In this document: positions 1 to 10,124 of the stretch, in pieces
How the letters are laid out: each line of letters starts with the position of its first letter
Numbering within the stretch: the stretch's first letter is position 1
The notes under the pieces: generated by a model
The model's input: the letters and a program-made list of their open reading frames with translations, nothing else
What the model was told of the DNA's origin: nothing
Databases searched by the model: none
Program-made: the position numbers and the translations under genes
From: Clostridium prolinivorans
GTDB lineage: Bacteria > Bacillota > Clostridia > Clostridiales > Clostridiaceae
Length of the DNA stretch: 64,000 nt
Assembly (NCBI RefSeq): GCF_004011155.1
Contig: NZ_RJWG01000002.1
Location: 124,001-188,000 of the forward strand
Reading direction: 5' to 3'

Positions 1-864
1 GTAATCTATGTTTTTACCAATCCATTCATATAATATTTTTGCTTTTTCTCTATCACTTGCTGCATCCTTTGTCAAATTTTTAGCAAAGGATCTTATGTTT
101 TCATTAGATTTAATACCTTCGTCTAATGTAATACCATTATAATAAATTATAACTTTTTTATCAGATGTATTTGATGGATATATAGTTGTGTCTTTAGAAT
201 ATTCATTTTTGTCTTCTGTTTCTTTTACTACAATTTTAAATGAATTATCTAAAATATCAGGCAGTTTTTTAGCAAGTTTAGAATTTGATATAGGTACTAC
301 TATTTCTTTGCATAAAGCACTATATATTTTTGATTCTTCTAAATAAACATTATACTTACTTAATACATTGAACATAGAAGCAAAATTTAAAATAAAAGTA
401 ATAATAAGAGTATAGCTTATAGCTTTTGGTATTTGACTTATACCCCCAGTAATTCTTTTTGATATATTACTTTTATTTTGAATAAATTTCTCTAATGCAT
501 CTAAAACAGGATAAAAAATAATATAATTTAATATTTCTAAAATAATACCTAATAATTTATAAAATATAAATATCATTAAAGGTATTATGACAACATAAAA
601 TATTATCATTTTATTATCAATATACATTTTTACATTTATAGGTATTATTTCATATATTTTTTTGTAAATTCCCTTATCATGCTCAATAAATATTTTTTTT
701 GAAATATTTATACCTAAAAATAAAGAAATTATAAAAGATATATTACTTTCTACTTCTTTAATATCTGCTTTTAAATTTTTAGATGAAAATTTTAAAAAAA
801 AGCCTTTTAATATAGGATATATAAAAACTACAATCAAAATAAAACTTATGGGATTTATATTCAT
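1..864 (-). CDS. membrane protein with transglutaminase-like domain (partial, C-terminus off window)
   Basis: Only the first 288 codons are visible; the gene runs off the left edge. Hydrophobic segments at about residues 6-24, 41-55, 86-105 and 148-168 suggest a four-pass membrane anchor. They are followed by an extracytoplasmic-looking stretch and, at 272-288, a segment (AKILYEWIGKNIDY) that resembles the entry to the transglutaminase-like core. The catalytic Cys/His/Asp would lie outside the window. The start is ATG at 864, because the motif AAGAGGTGAT overlaps the alternative ATG at 870. It lies 26 bp downstream of yhaN on the same strand. Family assignment rests on a short segment, so it is moderate. 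Confidence 0.6.
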   Translation of the reverse strand, partial: MNINPISFILIVVFIYPILKGFFLKFSSKNLKADIKEVESNISFIISLFLGINISKKIFIEHDKGIYKKIYEIIPINVKMYIDNKMIIFYVVIIPLMIFIFYKLLGIILEILNYIIFYPVLDALEKFIQNKSNISKRITGGISQIPKAISYTLIITFILNFASMFNVLSKYNVYLEESKIYSALCKEIVVPISNSKLAKKLPDILDNSFKIVVKETEDKNEYSKDTTIYPSNTSDKKVIIYYNGITLDEGIKSNENIRSFAKNLTKDAASDREKAKILYEWIGKNIDY

Positions 865-890
865 AAGCATCACCTCTTTGCTGCCATATT

Positions 891-3701
891 TTAAGATAAA
901 TATTTTGTAAGTTTTTCAAAATCTGAAACTTCAAAATTTCCTTCTTCTAACTTCCAATATTGAACATCACAGCTTATATTGTTTATTATTTCTAACAATT
1001 CTTTATGACAAGTTAAAATAAATATTTGATGTTCTTTAACTAATTCATTTAATATATTTAAAGTATTTTTAGTATGAATACTATCAAAATTTACAAAAGC
1101 ATCATCTAATATAATTGGGAATTTAGGATTTATCTCTTTTATCCTATTAATTCTTACAGATAAAAATAACTGTTCTGCTGTACCCGTGCTTAATACATCT
1201 ACGGATTTATAAATTTGTTTGTTTTTATTTTCTACTTTAAAATCTGATTGTAGAATATTGTCTGAAGGTAGCACAGACTTAATTTCTCCACCTGTTATTT
1301 TATCTAAAATATTACTTGCTCCTACTAAAATAGAATCCTTAGCTCTTTCTATAAAATTTTTCTGAACTTTTTCTAAAATATATTCTGCAGCAGCATAATA
1401 AGAATATTTTAAAGCTAAATTTTCCATAAAGCCTCTAGCTTCATCTATTTGTTTTTGGGATTTTTGAAGTTTTTCTGATGTCTTAAGATTATCAATATCT
1501 ATTTTTATCTTCTGTTTTGTTTCTTTTATATTTTCTAAATTTAAAAAAAGATTTTTTAATTTAACTTTAGAAGTATCATATTCTCTTTCTATTTGGTCTT
1601 TAGAAGTATAGTTTAAAAATATATGGTCAATGTTAAAATTATTATCATTATAAATTTCAGAATAAATTTCAGAATAAGCCTTTTTTATCCTATCACCTTT
1701 CATAATTTCTTTAAGTTGTTTTTCTATTAATTCTTTGTTAAATTTTAAACTAATATATTTGTTATATATTCTAACTTTGTTAATTTTTTCTTCAATAATA
1801 TCCAATATATCTTCAGTATTTTCTTCTATCAAAAAAACTTTTTTGATTTTATCCTTCATTATTTGATTTTTAATATTAATATCTTCAAAGTTTTGTGCTT
1901 TATTTAAATGCATTACTGCAGTATCCATTGCATTAAATATTTCATCTTTATAGTTTAATATATTATCATTTTCGTATAAATCATTATGTACATATAAGCT
2001 TACTATATCTTTTACTTTTAGTAAATCTGATTTTATATCATAATAAAGATTTTGTATTTTTTTATTTGTATTTTTTAAATTAAAAATCTTTTCTTTTAAA
2101 TCTTGTATATCTTTAAAATATTGATATATTGAATTTATAGAAACTTCTTCTTTTATTTTAAGCTTATTTTTATATAATTTTAATTCTTCATATAAACTTT
2201 TAATATTATTTTCAATAACTTCTAAATTTAAACTACTATTATTTAACTTATTTTCTAAAGATTTAAGTTCAATTTCTAAATTTCTTTTTTTTATTAATAA
2301 ATTATTTTGGGAAAAATATTTTATTATAAAATAAATAGATAGTATAGTAACCCCTATTACAGTTATGCTTCCCCCTATAAATTTGTTAAAAATAAATAAA
2401 ACTATTCCTAAAAAAATTATTCCTGTAGAAGTATATAAATATCTTTTAATTAAATTATTTATATTTAATGACTCTATATTATTAAATTCAGATTTTATTA
2501 TTTTGTTTTTAGATTTTATATCTTCAATTTCCCAAAGTATCTGCTTTTTTTTATCTTCTTCTTTTTTTATGTTATCTATAAGCATTAAAAGCTTATCCTC
2601 TTTTATAAAATCACAATCTATACTTAAGACTTCAGATATATCTTCATTCCAATCTGAATTTAAATAATTCATTTTTTTTAAAATATTGTTTTCATCAATT
2701 TCAAGCTGATTTTTTAATGATAAATAATTTTCAATTTTTTGCTTTATACCTGATTTTTGTTTTTCAAATATTGTTATATCATTTTTTTTATTTAAAAGTT
2801 TATTGTAATACTTTATAATATCACAATCTTTCTTTGCAATTTTTTTATATTCATTATATATGTTTTTATATTCTTCATATAATATTTCCATTCTTTCTAA
2901 AGATGGAAATTTATCAAATCCTTGAAAATCATGTTCTTTTTCATAATTTTCAATTTCTATTTCTATATTTTGCTTTTCTTTGTAAATATCAAAATTATCT
3001 TTTATAGTTTCAAAAATTATTATTTTATTTTCAATTTTATTAATGTCTTTATATAAATTATTTATTTCTTCTTCTAATTTATTTAATTCAATACATTTTT
3101 CATTGTATTCTTTAAGCTCTTTAAGTGCTTCATCTCTATTTTCAATTCCTTCTAAAATACTGTCATAATAAGGTTTAAACATTTTAGTGTTTGGATTTCC
3201 AAGTTTTCCACCTATTTTTTCTTTTTCTTTTCTAAAATTATCTATAAGTTTAGGAATATGGATTATATCTTTTATACCAGCACCAAGTAAAACAGCTTGA
3301 AGCTTTTCTTCTTCATCTTTCCCTTTTGCTCTTTTAAGTTCATCAAGTGTAATTGTATAAAGTTTTTTATAAGTATAAATATCTATATTTTTATGTAATT
3401 CTTTTAAAGATACTGATTTATGAAAATCTAAAGAAGTTATTTGAGGCTCACTAAACCCACTAATACGCAAATTAAGATTTTCTAAAGAATCACTTATTAT
3501 GTCGCTTTCAACATAATATTCTATGCTATCATCTCTTAAATTTTTAGGAAATCCATAAAACATATATCTTAAAATTTCTAATAATGTAGTTTTACCCGCC
3601 CTATTTAATCCTCCTATTACTACAATTTTAGGAGATATATTATTCATTAAAGCATTTTTATAAATTCCCATATTACCTATATAAAGTCTTTTTATTTTCA
3701 T
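891..3701 (-). CDS. yhaN: YhaN-type SMC/Rad50-like ATPase
   Basis: A 936-residue ABC-type ATPase of the SbcC/Rad50/YhaN kind, expected to work with the nuclease YhaO on DNA ends. The Walker A motif (GLNRAGKTT) is at residues 31-39. Very long Lys/Glu/Ile-rich coiled-coil stretches follow, interrupted near 418-464 by two hydrophobic segments that are typical of YhaN and absent from SbcC. The C-terminus has the ABC signature region (STGTAEQL) and a Walker B stretch (FPIILDDAFVNFD). It starts 2 bp after the yhaO stop codon, with its AAGGTGATG ribosome binding site inside the end of yhaO, so translation is probably coupled. A general SbcC homologue is the alternative, but the membrane segments favour YhaN. 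Confidence 0.85.
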   Translation of the reverse strand: MKIKRLYIGNMGIYKNALMNNISPKIVVIGGLNRAGKTTLLEILRYMFYGFPKNLRDDSIEYYVESDIISDSLENLNLRISGFSEPQITSLDFHKSVSLKELHKNIDIYTYKKLYTITLDELKRAKGKDEEEKLQAVLLGAGIKDIIHIPKLIDNFRKEKEKIGGKLGNPNTKMFKPYYDSILEGIENRDEALKELKEYNEKCIELNKLEEEINNLYKDINKIENKIIIFETIKDNFDIYKEKQNIEIEIENYEKEHDFQGFDKFPSLERMEILYEEYKNIYNEYKKIAKKDCDIIKYYNKLLNKKNDITIFEKQKSGIKQKIENYLSLKNQLEIDENNILKKMNYLNSDWNEDISEVLSIDCDFIKEDKLLMLIDNIKKEEDKKKQILWEIEDIKSKNKIIKSEFNNIESLNINNLIKRYLYTSTGIIFLGIVLFIFNKFIGGSITVIGVTILSIYFIIKYFSQNNLLIKKRNLEIELKSLENKLNNSSLNLEVIENNIKSLYEELKLYKNKLKIKEEVSINSIYQYFKDIQDLKEKIFNLKNTNKKIQNLYYDIKSDLLKVKDIVSLYVHNDLYENDNILNYKDEIFNAMDTAVMHLNKAQNFEDINIKNQIMKDKIKKVFLIEENTEDILDIIEEKINKVRIYNKYISLKFNKELIEKQLKEIMKGDRIKKAYSEIYSEIYNDNNFNIDHIFLNYTSKDQIEREYDTSKVKLKNLFLNLENIKETKQKIKIDIDNLKTSEKLQKSQKQIDEARGFMENLALKYSYYAAAEYILEKVQKNFIERAKDSILVGASNILDKITGGEIKSVLPSDNILQSDFKVENKNKQIYKSVDVLSTGTAEQLFLSVRINRIKEINPKFPIILDDAFVNFDSIHTKNTLNILNELVKEHQIFILTCHKELLEIINNISCDVQYWKLEEGNFEVSDFEKLTKYLS

Positions 3702-3703
3702 AT

Positions 3704-5005
3704 TTAATCATCACCTTTTTCCAAAACAGCATCTATAATAATATTTTCTGCCTGTTTTACTATATAACTTAAAAGTTCATCATTAAGCTGTAATTTTTTT
3801 ATATTTATATCTTCTACTGAATTTGTTCTTTCCCAAACAGAACCTAATCTTTTTATAAATGCATCATCTTTTAAACACTCTAAAGAAATCTTACTTATTT
3901 CTTTTAAAAGTTCATTATTATCCTTTAATGTTTCCAAATTTTCAATAGGTTTTCTTAAATTTAGCTCTATAGAATCTACATATATAAAAGGATCATAATT
4001 TATATATTTATTATTTAAATTATCTAAAAGATATTCTCTAATTTCATCTTCTTTTTCTAAAATAAGGTTATATATTTCTCCTCTGCCTGTTATAATAAAT
4101 CTTACTGCTATACCTTTTATATATTGAGAATGTTCTTTAATATCTTTTATCAAGTTTTCACACTTTAAATATAAAAAATCTTCTAAGTCTCCTAAATTTT
4201 TTATATTTTTTTCTCCTGTTATATCAACCTCTTCTTTTTTCCATAATACATCTGAAGTATTAATAAAATCTATATTTTCTATTACATTATCATAAGCTTT
4301 AATAAAAACAATTCCTCCATACCCTTCTTCTCCTAAATCTCTTCCTTGAGGTATTCCAGGATATATTATAAAAGGATTATTATCTATAATTTTATATTTA
4401 TGTATATGTCCAAGTGCCCAATAATCTATTCCTTCTATGGCTTTTAAATTGGCAGGAAGACATGGAACATAATTATTAGAATTATCTAATTGAGTATGCA
4501 TTAAGGCAATATTTAATGCATTATCCTTAGGTAAATTATAATGGCTATACATTTTTCTGCTATCCCAATTATCTCTATAAGATTGTCCAATAATTCTACA
4601 ATATATTTTCCCATATTCATCTTTAAATTCATATATTTCTGGTTTTTCAAAACCGAATATATGTACATTACCAGGAAGATTAAAAAGTTCATTGTATTTA
4701 TTTATTGGATCATGATTTCCACCAATAGCAAATACCATTATATTATTTTCTTCTAATCTTTTGCATTGGCTTATAAAAAAACTATTTCCTTTAACCGAAC
4801 GAGCTTCTTTATCGTATATATCTCCACTTATAATTATAAAATCTACGTTTTTATCTATTGCAATATCACATATTTTTTTAAATGAATTATATACAGCATT
4901 ATCTCTAATATCTATAATATTATTATTTTTTATTTTCCTTTTAAAATGAAGAATACTTCCTAAATGTATGTCTGCAGTATGAATAAATTTTATTTCATTT
5001 TTCAT
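3704..5005 (-). CDS. yhaO: YhaO-type DNA repair metallophosphoesterase
   Basis: A 433-residue calcineurin-like nuclease of the SbcD/Mre11/YhaO family, partner of the ATPase encoded immediately downstream. The metal-binding motifs appear in order: HTADIHLG, SGDIYD, GGNHD, a histidine in ALMHTQ, and GHIHKY. The start is ATG at 5005, which follows AGGAGGA by 6 bp; an upstream in-frame TTG at 5023 lies before this ribosome binding site and is unlikely. Together with yhaN it forms a two-gene operon transcribed away from gltX. The family processes double-strand DNA ends; no substrate can be read from the sequence. Confidence 0.88.
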   Translation of the reverse strand: MKNEIKFIHTADIHLGSILHFKRKIKNNNIIDIRDNAVYNSFKKICDIAIDKNVDFIIISGDIYDKEARSVKGNSFFISQCKRLEENNIMVFAIGGNHDPINKYNELFNLPGNVHIFGFEKPEIYEFKDEYGKIYCRIIGQSYRDNWDSRKMYSHYNLPKDNALNIALMHTQLDNSNNYVPCLPANLKAIEGIDYWALGHIHKYKIIDNNPFIIYPGIPQGRDLGEEGYGGIVFIKAYDNVIENIDFINTSDVLWKKEEVDITGEKNIKNLGDLEDFLYLKCENLIKDIKEHSQYIKGIAVRFIITGRGEIYNLILEKEDEIREYLLDNLNNKYINYDPFIYVDSIELNLRKPIENLETLKDNNELLKEISKISLECLKDDAFIKRLGSVWERTNSVEDINIKKLQLNDELLSYIVKQAENIIIDAVLEKGDD

Positions 5006-5261
5006 AAATGTCCTCCTAAGCATTATTGATTATATTATAATAGAAAAACCTGTAATTATCTATAAAAAAGCATGATACGTATGTAAAAATTGGTATGTAA
5101 TTTTTATTTTTTATTATATTTATTTGCAGTTTGTAATTTAAAACTAAATAAAACTTTATTGAGCATTTATTAACTTTAATAATATTTGAAAAATATAGAA
5201 ATTGTGGATATTTAATATATAAAATATTATATTGCAAATTAAAGATACTTAAGGTTAAATC

Positions 5262-5290
5262 TTGACATAAAAAATCCATTATTATATGAT
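5262..5290 (+). promoter_or_regulatory. sigma-A promoter of gltX
   Basis: TTGACA (5262-5267) and TATGAT (5285-5290) are separated by exactly 17 bp, a near-consensus vegetative promoter. Transcription would start near 5297, immediately before the hairpin region in the leader. Confidence 0.8.
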
Positions 5291-5294
5291 AAAA

Positions 5295-5340
5295 AGAGGA
5301 TTTTAAATATATTTGATCCTCTCATATTTGAGAGGATTTT
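5295..5340 (+). promoter_or_regulatory. gltX leader: alternative hairpins with terminator
   Basis: A 9-bp stem (ATCCTCTCA at 5316-5324, TGAGAGGAT at 5329-5337) is followed by a T-rich run, so it looks like an intrinsic terminator inside the gltX leader. A second copy of AGAGGAT at 5295-5301 could pair with the same left arm (5316-5322) and block the terminator. This is too short for a T-box. Attenuation is inferred; the hairpins are seen. Confidence 0.5.
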
Positions 5341-5384
5341 ATTTTATGTATATAAAAATGCATATATTTTAAGGAGTGAAACAA

Positions 5385-6845
5385 ATGTGTAAAGGTAAGA
5401 TAAGAACCAGATTTGCACCTAGTCCAACTGGTTATATGCACGTTGGAAATCTTAGAACGGCATTATATGCTTATTTAATAGCAAAACATGAAAATGGTAC
5501 ATTTATACTTAGAATTGAAGATACAGATCAGGAAAGATATGTAGAAGGTGCTACAGATGTAATTTATAATACTTTAAAAACTACTGGTCTTATTCACGAT
5601 GAAGGCCCAGATATTGGAGGCCCTTTTGGACCATATGTTCAAAGTCAAAGAAAGCATATTTATCTTGAATATGCTAAAAAACTTGTAGAAAAAGGTGAAG
5701 CTTATTATTGTTTTTGTTCTAAAGAAAGACTTGATATGTTAAAAGCTAATGCAGAAGCATTAAAAAGGCCTTTTAAATATGATAAACATTGTCTTCATCT
5801 AAGTAAAGAAGAGGTAGAAGAAAAATTAGCTCAAGGTATTCCTTATGTTATTAGGCAAAATAATCCAACAGAAGGTACTACAACATTTGATGATGTTATT
5901 TATGGAAAAATTTCTGTTGATAATTCTGAACTTGAAGATATGATACTTATAAAATCTGACGGATATCCTACATATAATTTTGCAAATGTAGTTGATGATC
6001 ATCTTATGGGTATAACACATGTTGTTAGAGGAAGTGAATATTTATCTTCATCTCCAAAATATAATCGCCTTTATGAAGCTTTTGGATGGGATATACCTAT
6101 ATATGTACATTGTCCTCCAATAATGAAAGATGCTCATAATAAATTAAGTAAAAGAAATGGAGATGCTTCTTTTGAAGATTTAATAGCTAAAGGATATCTT
6201 AAAGAAGCTATAATCAATTATATTGCTCTTCTTGGCTGGAATCCTGGAACTACACAAGAAATATTTTCTTTAGATGAGCTTATAAAAGAATTTGATTATC
6301 TTCATATTAATAAAGCACCAGCTATTTTTGATCCTGTAAAATTAAGATGGATGAATAGTGAATATATTAAAAAACTTTCACTTGAAGAATTTCATGAAAA
6401 AGCTTTGCCTTATTATGAAAAAAGTATAACAAATCCTAATATTGATTTATTTAAAATAAGTGCTCTTCTTCATACAAGAATTGAAGTACTTGGAGAAATT
6501 CCAGAACAAATAGACTTTTTTAATTCTCTTCCTGAGTACTCTAATGAATTATATATTCATAAAAAAATGAAGACTAATCTTGAAAATTCATTGGTTAGTT
6601 TAGAAAAAGCTCTACCAGTTCTTGAAAGCATAGAAAATTGGAATTTTGATTCTCTTCATGATGCTATATTTAAACTTATTGAAGAAATGGGAATTAAAAA
6701 TGGCGTTATGCTATGGCCAATAAGAACTGCTTTATCAGGAAAGGCATTTACTCCAGGTGGTGCTTTTGAAATTGCAGAAATATTGGGTAAAGAAGAATCT
6801 TTAAAAAGAATTAAAATTGGAATTGAAAAACTAAAAAATGCATAA
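5385..6845 (+). CDS. gltX: glutamyl-tRNA synthetase
   Basis: A 486-residue class I aminoacyl-tRNA synthetase that charges tRNA-Glu. The HIGH-type motif reads HVGN at 19-22, after [10 protein letters not shown]. The KMSKS-type motif is KLSKRNG near 256-262. Cysteines in CFC and in DKHCLHL resemble the zinc-binding insertion of bacterial GltX. The start is ATG at 5385, 9 bp after AAGGAG; the in-frame GTG at 5376 overlaps that ribosome binding site. Monocistronic: it has its own strong promoter and a hairpin leader, and ends at a bidirectional terminator. Whether it also charges tRNA-Gln cannot be seen here. Confidence 0.95.
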   Translation: MCKGKIRTRFAPSPTGYMHVGNLRTALYAYLIAKHENGTFILRIEDTDQERYVEGATDVIYNTLKTTGLIHDEGPDIGGPFGPYVQSQRKHIYLEYAKKLVEKGEAYYCFCSKERLDMLKANAEALKRPFKYDKHCLHLSKEEVEEKLAQGIPYVIRQNNPTEGTTTFDDVIYGKISVDNSELEDMILIKSDGYPTYNFANVVDDHLMGITHVVRGSEYLSSSPKYNRLYEAFGWDIPIYVHCPPIMKDAHNKLSKRNGDASFEDLIAKGYLKEAIINYIALLGWNPGTTQEIFSLDELIKEFDYLHINKAPAIFDPVKLRWMNSEYIKKLSLEEFHEKALPYYEKSITNPNIDLFKISALLHTRIEVLGEIPEQIDFFNSLPEYSNELYIHKKMKTNLENSLVSLEKALPVLESIENWNFDSLHDAIFKLIEEMGIKNGVMLWPIRTALSGKAFTPGGAFEIAEILGKEESLKRIKIGIEKLKNA

Positions 6846-6859
6846 ATATTTTAAATAAA

Positions 6860-6912
6860 ATTAAAAGCCATACATAATTAAGGTAAGTACCTTTTTATGT
6901 ATGACTTTTAAT
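6860..6912. terminator. bidirectional terminator between gltX and ldcA
   Basis: An 18-bp inverted repeat (6860-6877 with 6895-6912, one mismatch) is A-rich on the left and T-rich on the right, so it can end both convergent transcripts. A small inner stem (AAGGTA/TACCTT) lies in the loop. Confidence 0.85.
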
Positions 6913-6928
6913 TTATAGTATTTTAATT

Positions 6929-7858
6929 TTATATTAAAGCATTTTCTAATATTTTAATTGTACATTTGTCTGCATCTATATAAGCTTTTACTCCAAGAGG
7001 CAATGTTACCTTAGGCTTACAGTGCCCTGCTTTAAAATTATATATAGTTGGCTTCCCCACATCTTTTATAATGTCGTTAAATACTTCCATAAGTGTAAGA
7101 TCATTTTCACGTTGAGGATTGCAATTTTTAAAATCTCCTAAAATTATTCCTCTGCAATCATTTAACTTTCCTGCAAGTCTAAGCTGAGTTAACATCCTAT
7201 CTATTGAATAAGTGCATTCATCTATATCCTCTAAAAATAAAATCTTTCCTTTAGTGTTTATTTCATAAGGAGTCCCAAGAGTAGCAGCTATTAAAGATAA
7301 ATTTCCTCCTATTATTTTTCCAAAAGCTTTCCCTTTAACCATAGATTTAATAGGAATACCTTCAGGGTTTTTAATCTCACCTAGCGATTCTACAGATGTT
7401 ATAGTTCTAAAATAGCTTTGTTTAGAAAACTCATCAAAATCATCTATCATATCTGAAGCTGCCATAGGGCCATGAAAAGTAATAATATCACATCTTTGAT
7501 TTAATACTATATGAAGAGCTGTTATATCACTATAACCAATAAAAAGTTTGGGATTATTTTTTATCAAGTTATAATCAAGTTTATCTAAAATTCTTGGTAC
7601 TCCATAACCTCCTCTTAAACAAAAAATTCCATCTATATTTTTATCTTTAAACATATTATTTATATCATTAGCTCTTATATAATCCTCTCCTGAAAGATAT
7701 CCATATCTTTTACTTATGCTTTCTCCAGTTGCTACATTAAATCCTTGTTCTTCTAATATTTTTATAGCTTTATAAACTATACTAATATTTTTTACTGGAC
7801 TAGATGGAGCTATAAGGCCTATAGTGGAACCTTTTTTTAATGCTCTTGGTTTTTTCAT
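6929..7858 (-). CDS. LD-carboxypeptidase (peptidase S66)
   Basis: A 309-residue S66 serine peptidase of the LdcA/MccF family. LdcA members cleave the terminal D-Ala from tetrapeptides during murein recycling; MccF members hydrolyse microcin-type conjugates. The expected triad is visible: Ser110 in IGYSDIT, Glu210 in FLEDIDE, and His279 in FKAGHCKP. There is no signal peptide, so it is cytoplasmic. It starts at ATG 7858 after GAGGAGATT. It lies downstream of the pepD-HAD genes on the same strand, but a 133-bp gap leaves it unclear whether they share a transcript. LdcA is more likely than an immunity role. Confidence 0.85.
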   Translation of the reverse strand: MKKPRALKKGSTIGLIAPSSPVKNISIVYKAIKILEEQGFNVATGESISKRYGYLSGEDYIRANDINNMFKDKNIDGIFCLRGGYGVPRILDKLDYNLIKNNPKLFIGYSDITALHIVLNQRCDIITFHGPMAASDMIDDFDEFSKQSYFRTITSVESLGEIKNPEGIPIKSMVKGKAFGKIIGGNLSLIAATLGTPYEINTKGKILFLEDIDECTYSIDRMLTQLRLAGKLNDCRGIILGDFKNCNPQRENDLTLMEVFNDIIKDVGKPTIYNFKAGHCKPKVTLPLGVKAYIDADKCTIKILENALI

Positions 7859-7991
7859 TGCATAATCTCCTCATATTATTTCTATAAAAACTTTTATACA
7901 TTTAAAATATCTAAAATATAAATATTTAATTTAATTAATTTTTATATAAAATTAAAATTTAAAACTAAAAAGTATTTTTGTATTAGTATCT

Positions 7992-8498
7992 CTATTGTAA
8001 TTCCATTATCTTATTTACAACTTCATAAAGGTTTTTCCCATTTATATCTGCTTTCCCATTTATTGCACCTATTTTGGCAGTTTTACATCCTGCAGAAATT
8101 CCTGCCTCAATATCTGTATCCATATCACCAATCATCCAACTGTTTTTTAAATCTACACTATATTTTTTAGCAAGTTCAAGTATCATACCAGGATTTGGTT
8201 TTCTACAGTTAGATTTTTTATTAAAATCAGGACAGTATTTTATTTCTTTAAAGCTGCAATAAGGTTTAAGTTCTTCAAGCATTTTTTTATGAATATCTTC
8301 TAATTGTTCTTTAGTTAAATGTCCCATTTCAATTCCACCTTGATTTGTTACAATAAATAAATCATATCCTTCATCATAAGCTTTTTTTAATGCCTCTTTT
8401 ACTCCATCATAAATTATTAAATCATCAGGCTTATTTACATGTTTTTTAGAATTGTCATTTATTACTCCATCTCTATCTAAAAATAAAGCTTTATTCAT
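7992..8498 (-). CDS. HAD-IIIA phosphatase (GmhB/histidinol-phosphatase-like)
   Basis: A 168-residue HAD phosphatase. The nucleophile motif DRDGVIN is at residues 8-14, the motif II threonine is in FIVTNQGG, and the C-terminal acidic motif is GDMDTDIEAG. The layout matches D-glycero-D-manno-heptose-1,7-bisphosphate 7-phosphatase, with CRKPNPGM near residue 98. The usual zinc loop (C-x-H..C-x-C) is incomplete: only CPD..NC is present. A Gram-positive without LPS might use such an enzyme for S-layer or capsular heptose, or for another sugar phosphate. Substrate unresolved. It is 47 bp downstream of pepD. Confidence 0.75.
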   Translation of the reverse strand: MNKALFLDRDGVINDNSKKHVNKPDDLIIYDGVKEALKKAYDEGYDLFIVTNQGGIEMGHLTKEQLEDIHKKMLEELKPYCSFKEIKYCPDFNKKSNCRKPNPGMILELAKKYSVDLKNSWMIGDMDTDIEAGISAGCKTAKIGAINGKADINGKNLYEVVNKIMELQ

Positions 8499-8545
8499 TT
8501 CTTCACCACCTAAATTATATTATTTTATATTTTTACTTATTATAC

Positions 8546-10006
8546 TTATTTTATTTCTTTTAATACCGCTAAAAGATATTCCCATGTCCTTTGAACAGAA
8601 GATATACTCATATTTTCATTTGGAGTATGTACATCATAAATATTAGGCCCAAAAGATATCATATCTATTTCACCAAATTTTTCTTCAAATAAACCACATT
8701 CAACACCTGCATGTATAGCTGCTATCTCAGGCTCTCTACCATAAAGATCTTTATATACCTTTTGAAATAATTTTTTTATTTTAGAATTTGAATTATATTT
8801 CCATTCCGGATAATCTGCTTCTTTATAAAATTCAGCATTAAAAACTTCTGCTGTTATTTTATATTTATTTACAATATCTTCTTTTAAACTTTTAACACAA
8901 CTTCTTGCAGCACTATTAAAATGTACTGATTCAGAGTCTGTTTTTACAGCCCCTAGATTTATAGAGCTTTCAACTAATCCTTCTATTTCCATACTCATAG
9001 TTTGAACTCCGTTAGGTATTAAATATAAAAATCTAATTGCTTTTTTTGTACTTTCTTTTGAAAAGACCTTATTTAAAGTTTTTGAAATTATATTAAACTC
9101 TACATTGATATCGGGATCTGATACTTTAAATTCATTTTGTAGAATTTTATTCCATTTATCTATTAATGACTTTATATCTTCTATACAATCTTTTTTAATT
9201 AAAATTTCTGCATCAGTTTCACGAGGAATAACATTATCCTTATTCCCACCATTTATAGATATTAGATGAAAATCAAAAGTATTTAAAATATCATAAAGTA
9301 TACGTCCCATAATTTTATTAGAATTTCCTCTTCCTTTATTTATTTCCATACCAGAGTGACCACCTCTAAGTCCTCTGATTTTAATTGCAGCACAAACAAA
9401 ATTTTCTTTTATATTTTGTTCCCAATCTATTTTAAGAACACTTCTTAATCTAACTCCTCCAGCACAACTTACTAATAATTGTCCCTCTTCTTCTGAATCC
9501 ATATTTATTAATATTCTTCCTTTTATATGTTCAGGATTTAAATTTTTTGCTCCAGTCATACCTGTTTCTTCATCTGTAGTTATAAGTACTTCAAGAGGAG
9601 GATGAGGTATATCATTAGAACTTAAAAGAGCTAAAGAATAAGCTATAGCTATACCATTATCTGCACCTAAAGTAGTTCCTAGTGCATAAATTTTATCTCC
9701 CTCAACTCTAAGCTTTAAAGGATCTTTATTAAAATCATGTTCTATATTTTGTTTTTTTTCATTAACCATATCCATATGCCCTTGAAGCACAACAATAGGA
9801 GCATTTTCGTAACCTTTGTAAGCAGGTTTTTTAATTATTACATTTAAAGCTTCATCTTGAATTACTTCCAAGTTATGTTCTTTTGCAAAATTTACTAAAT
9901 AATCACTAATAGCTTTTTCGTTTCCTGAACCTCTTGGAATATTACTTATCTCTTCAAAATATTTAAACACTTCATAAGGTTTTAAATTATTTAATATATT
10001 GCTCAT
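8546..10006 (-). CDS. pepD: aminoacyl-histidine dipeptidase (M20 family, PepD)
   Basis: A 486-residue zinc metallopeptidase that splits Xaa-His and other dipeptides in the cytoplasm. Metal-site motifs are visible: VVLQGHMDMV, TLGADNGIAIA, TTDEETGMTGA and the C-terminal AAIHAGVECGLF. A lid-domain segment lies between them. Start: ATG at 10006, preceded at some distance by AGGAAGGG; an in-frame TTG at 10018 directly abuts that ribosome binding site and is less likely. Length fits the family. It heads a same-strand group with the HAD phosphatase and perhaps ldcA. Confidence 0.92.
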   Translation of the reverse strand: MSNILNNLKPYEVFKYFEEISNIPRGSGNEKAISDYLVNFAKEHNLEVIQDEALNVIIKKPAYKGYENAPIVVLQGHMDMVNEKKQNIEHDFNKDPLKLRVEGDKIYALGTTLGADNGIAIAYSLALLSSNDIPHPPLEVLITTDEETGMTGAKNLNPEHIKGRILINMDSEEEGQLLVSCAGGVRLRSVLKIDWEQNIKENFVCAAIKIRGLRGGHSGMEINKGRGNSNKIMGRILYDILNTFDFHLISINGGNKDNVIPRETDAEILIKKDCIEDIKSLIDKWNKILQNEFKVSDPDINVEFNIISKTLNKVFSKESTKKAIRFLYLIPNGVQTMSMEIEGLVESSINLGAVKTDSESVHFNSAARSCVKSLKEDIVNKYKITAEVFNAEFYKEADYPEWKYNSNSKIKKLFQKVYKDLYGREPEIAAIHAGVECGLFEEKFGEIDMISFGPNIYDVHTPNENMSISSVQRTWEYLLAVLKEIK

Positions 10007-10078
10007 AATTATTACCAACCCTTCCTAATTATTTTCTCATTATAGCTAAACATAATAAAATATAAAAATCAAGTTTAT

Positions 10079-10124
10079 TATATATATCCAACATAAAAAC
10101 TAAATATAGTTTAGGAAAATAATA
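10079..10124 (+). repeat. R2 left-end fragment joined to R1 copy
   Basis: ATATCCAACATAAAAAC followed by TAAATATAGT matches the left end of the R2 elements at 12903 and (reverse complement) 43870. It breaks off at AATAAT, exactly where the R1 repeat begins. Confidence 0.6.

Noticed and set aside
2365-2667. 100-codon plus-strand frame inside yhaN
   Set aside because: Antisense shadow of the coiled-coil coding sequence; no ribosome binding site or family.
5016-5279. 87-codon minus-strand frame upstream of yhaO
   Set aside because: It overlaps the yhaO ribosome binding site, has no ribosome binding site itself and reads as low-complexity AT-rich sequence.
5295-5384. T-box riboswitch before gltX
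   Set aside because: The leader is under 90 bases with no specifier loop or T-box sequence; only simple hairpins are present.
7992-8498. Evidence for an LPS-type heptose pathway
   Set aside because: A single GmhB-like HAD phosphatase without its complete zinc loop and with no other heptose gene nearby is not enough.
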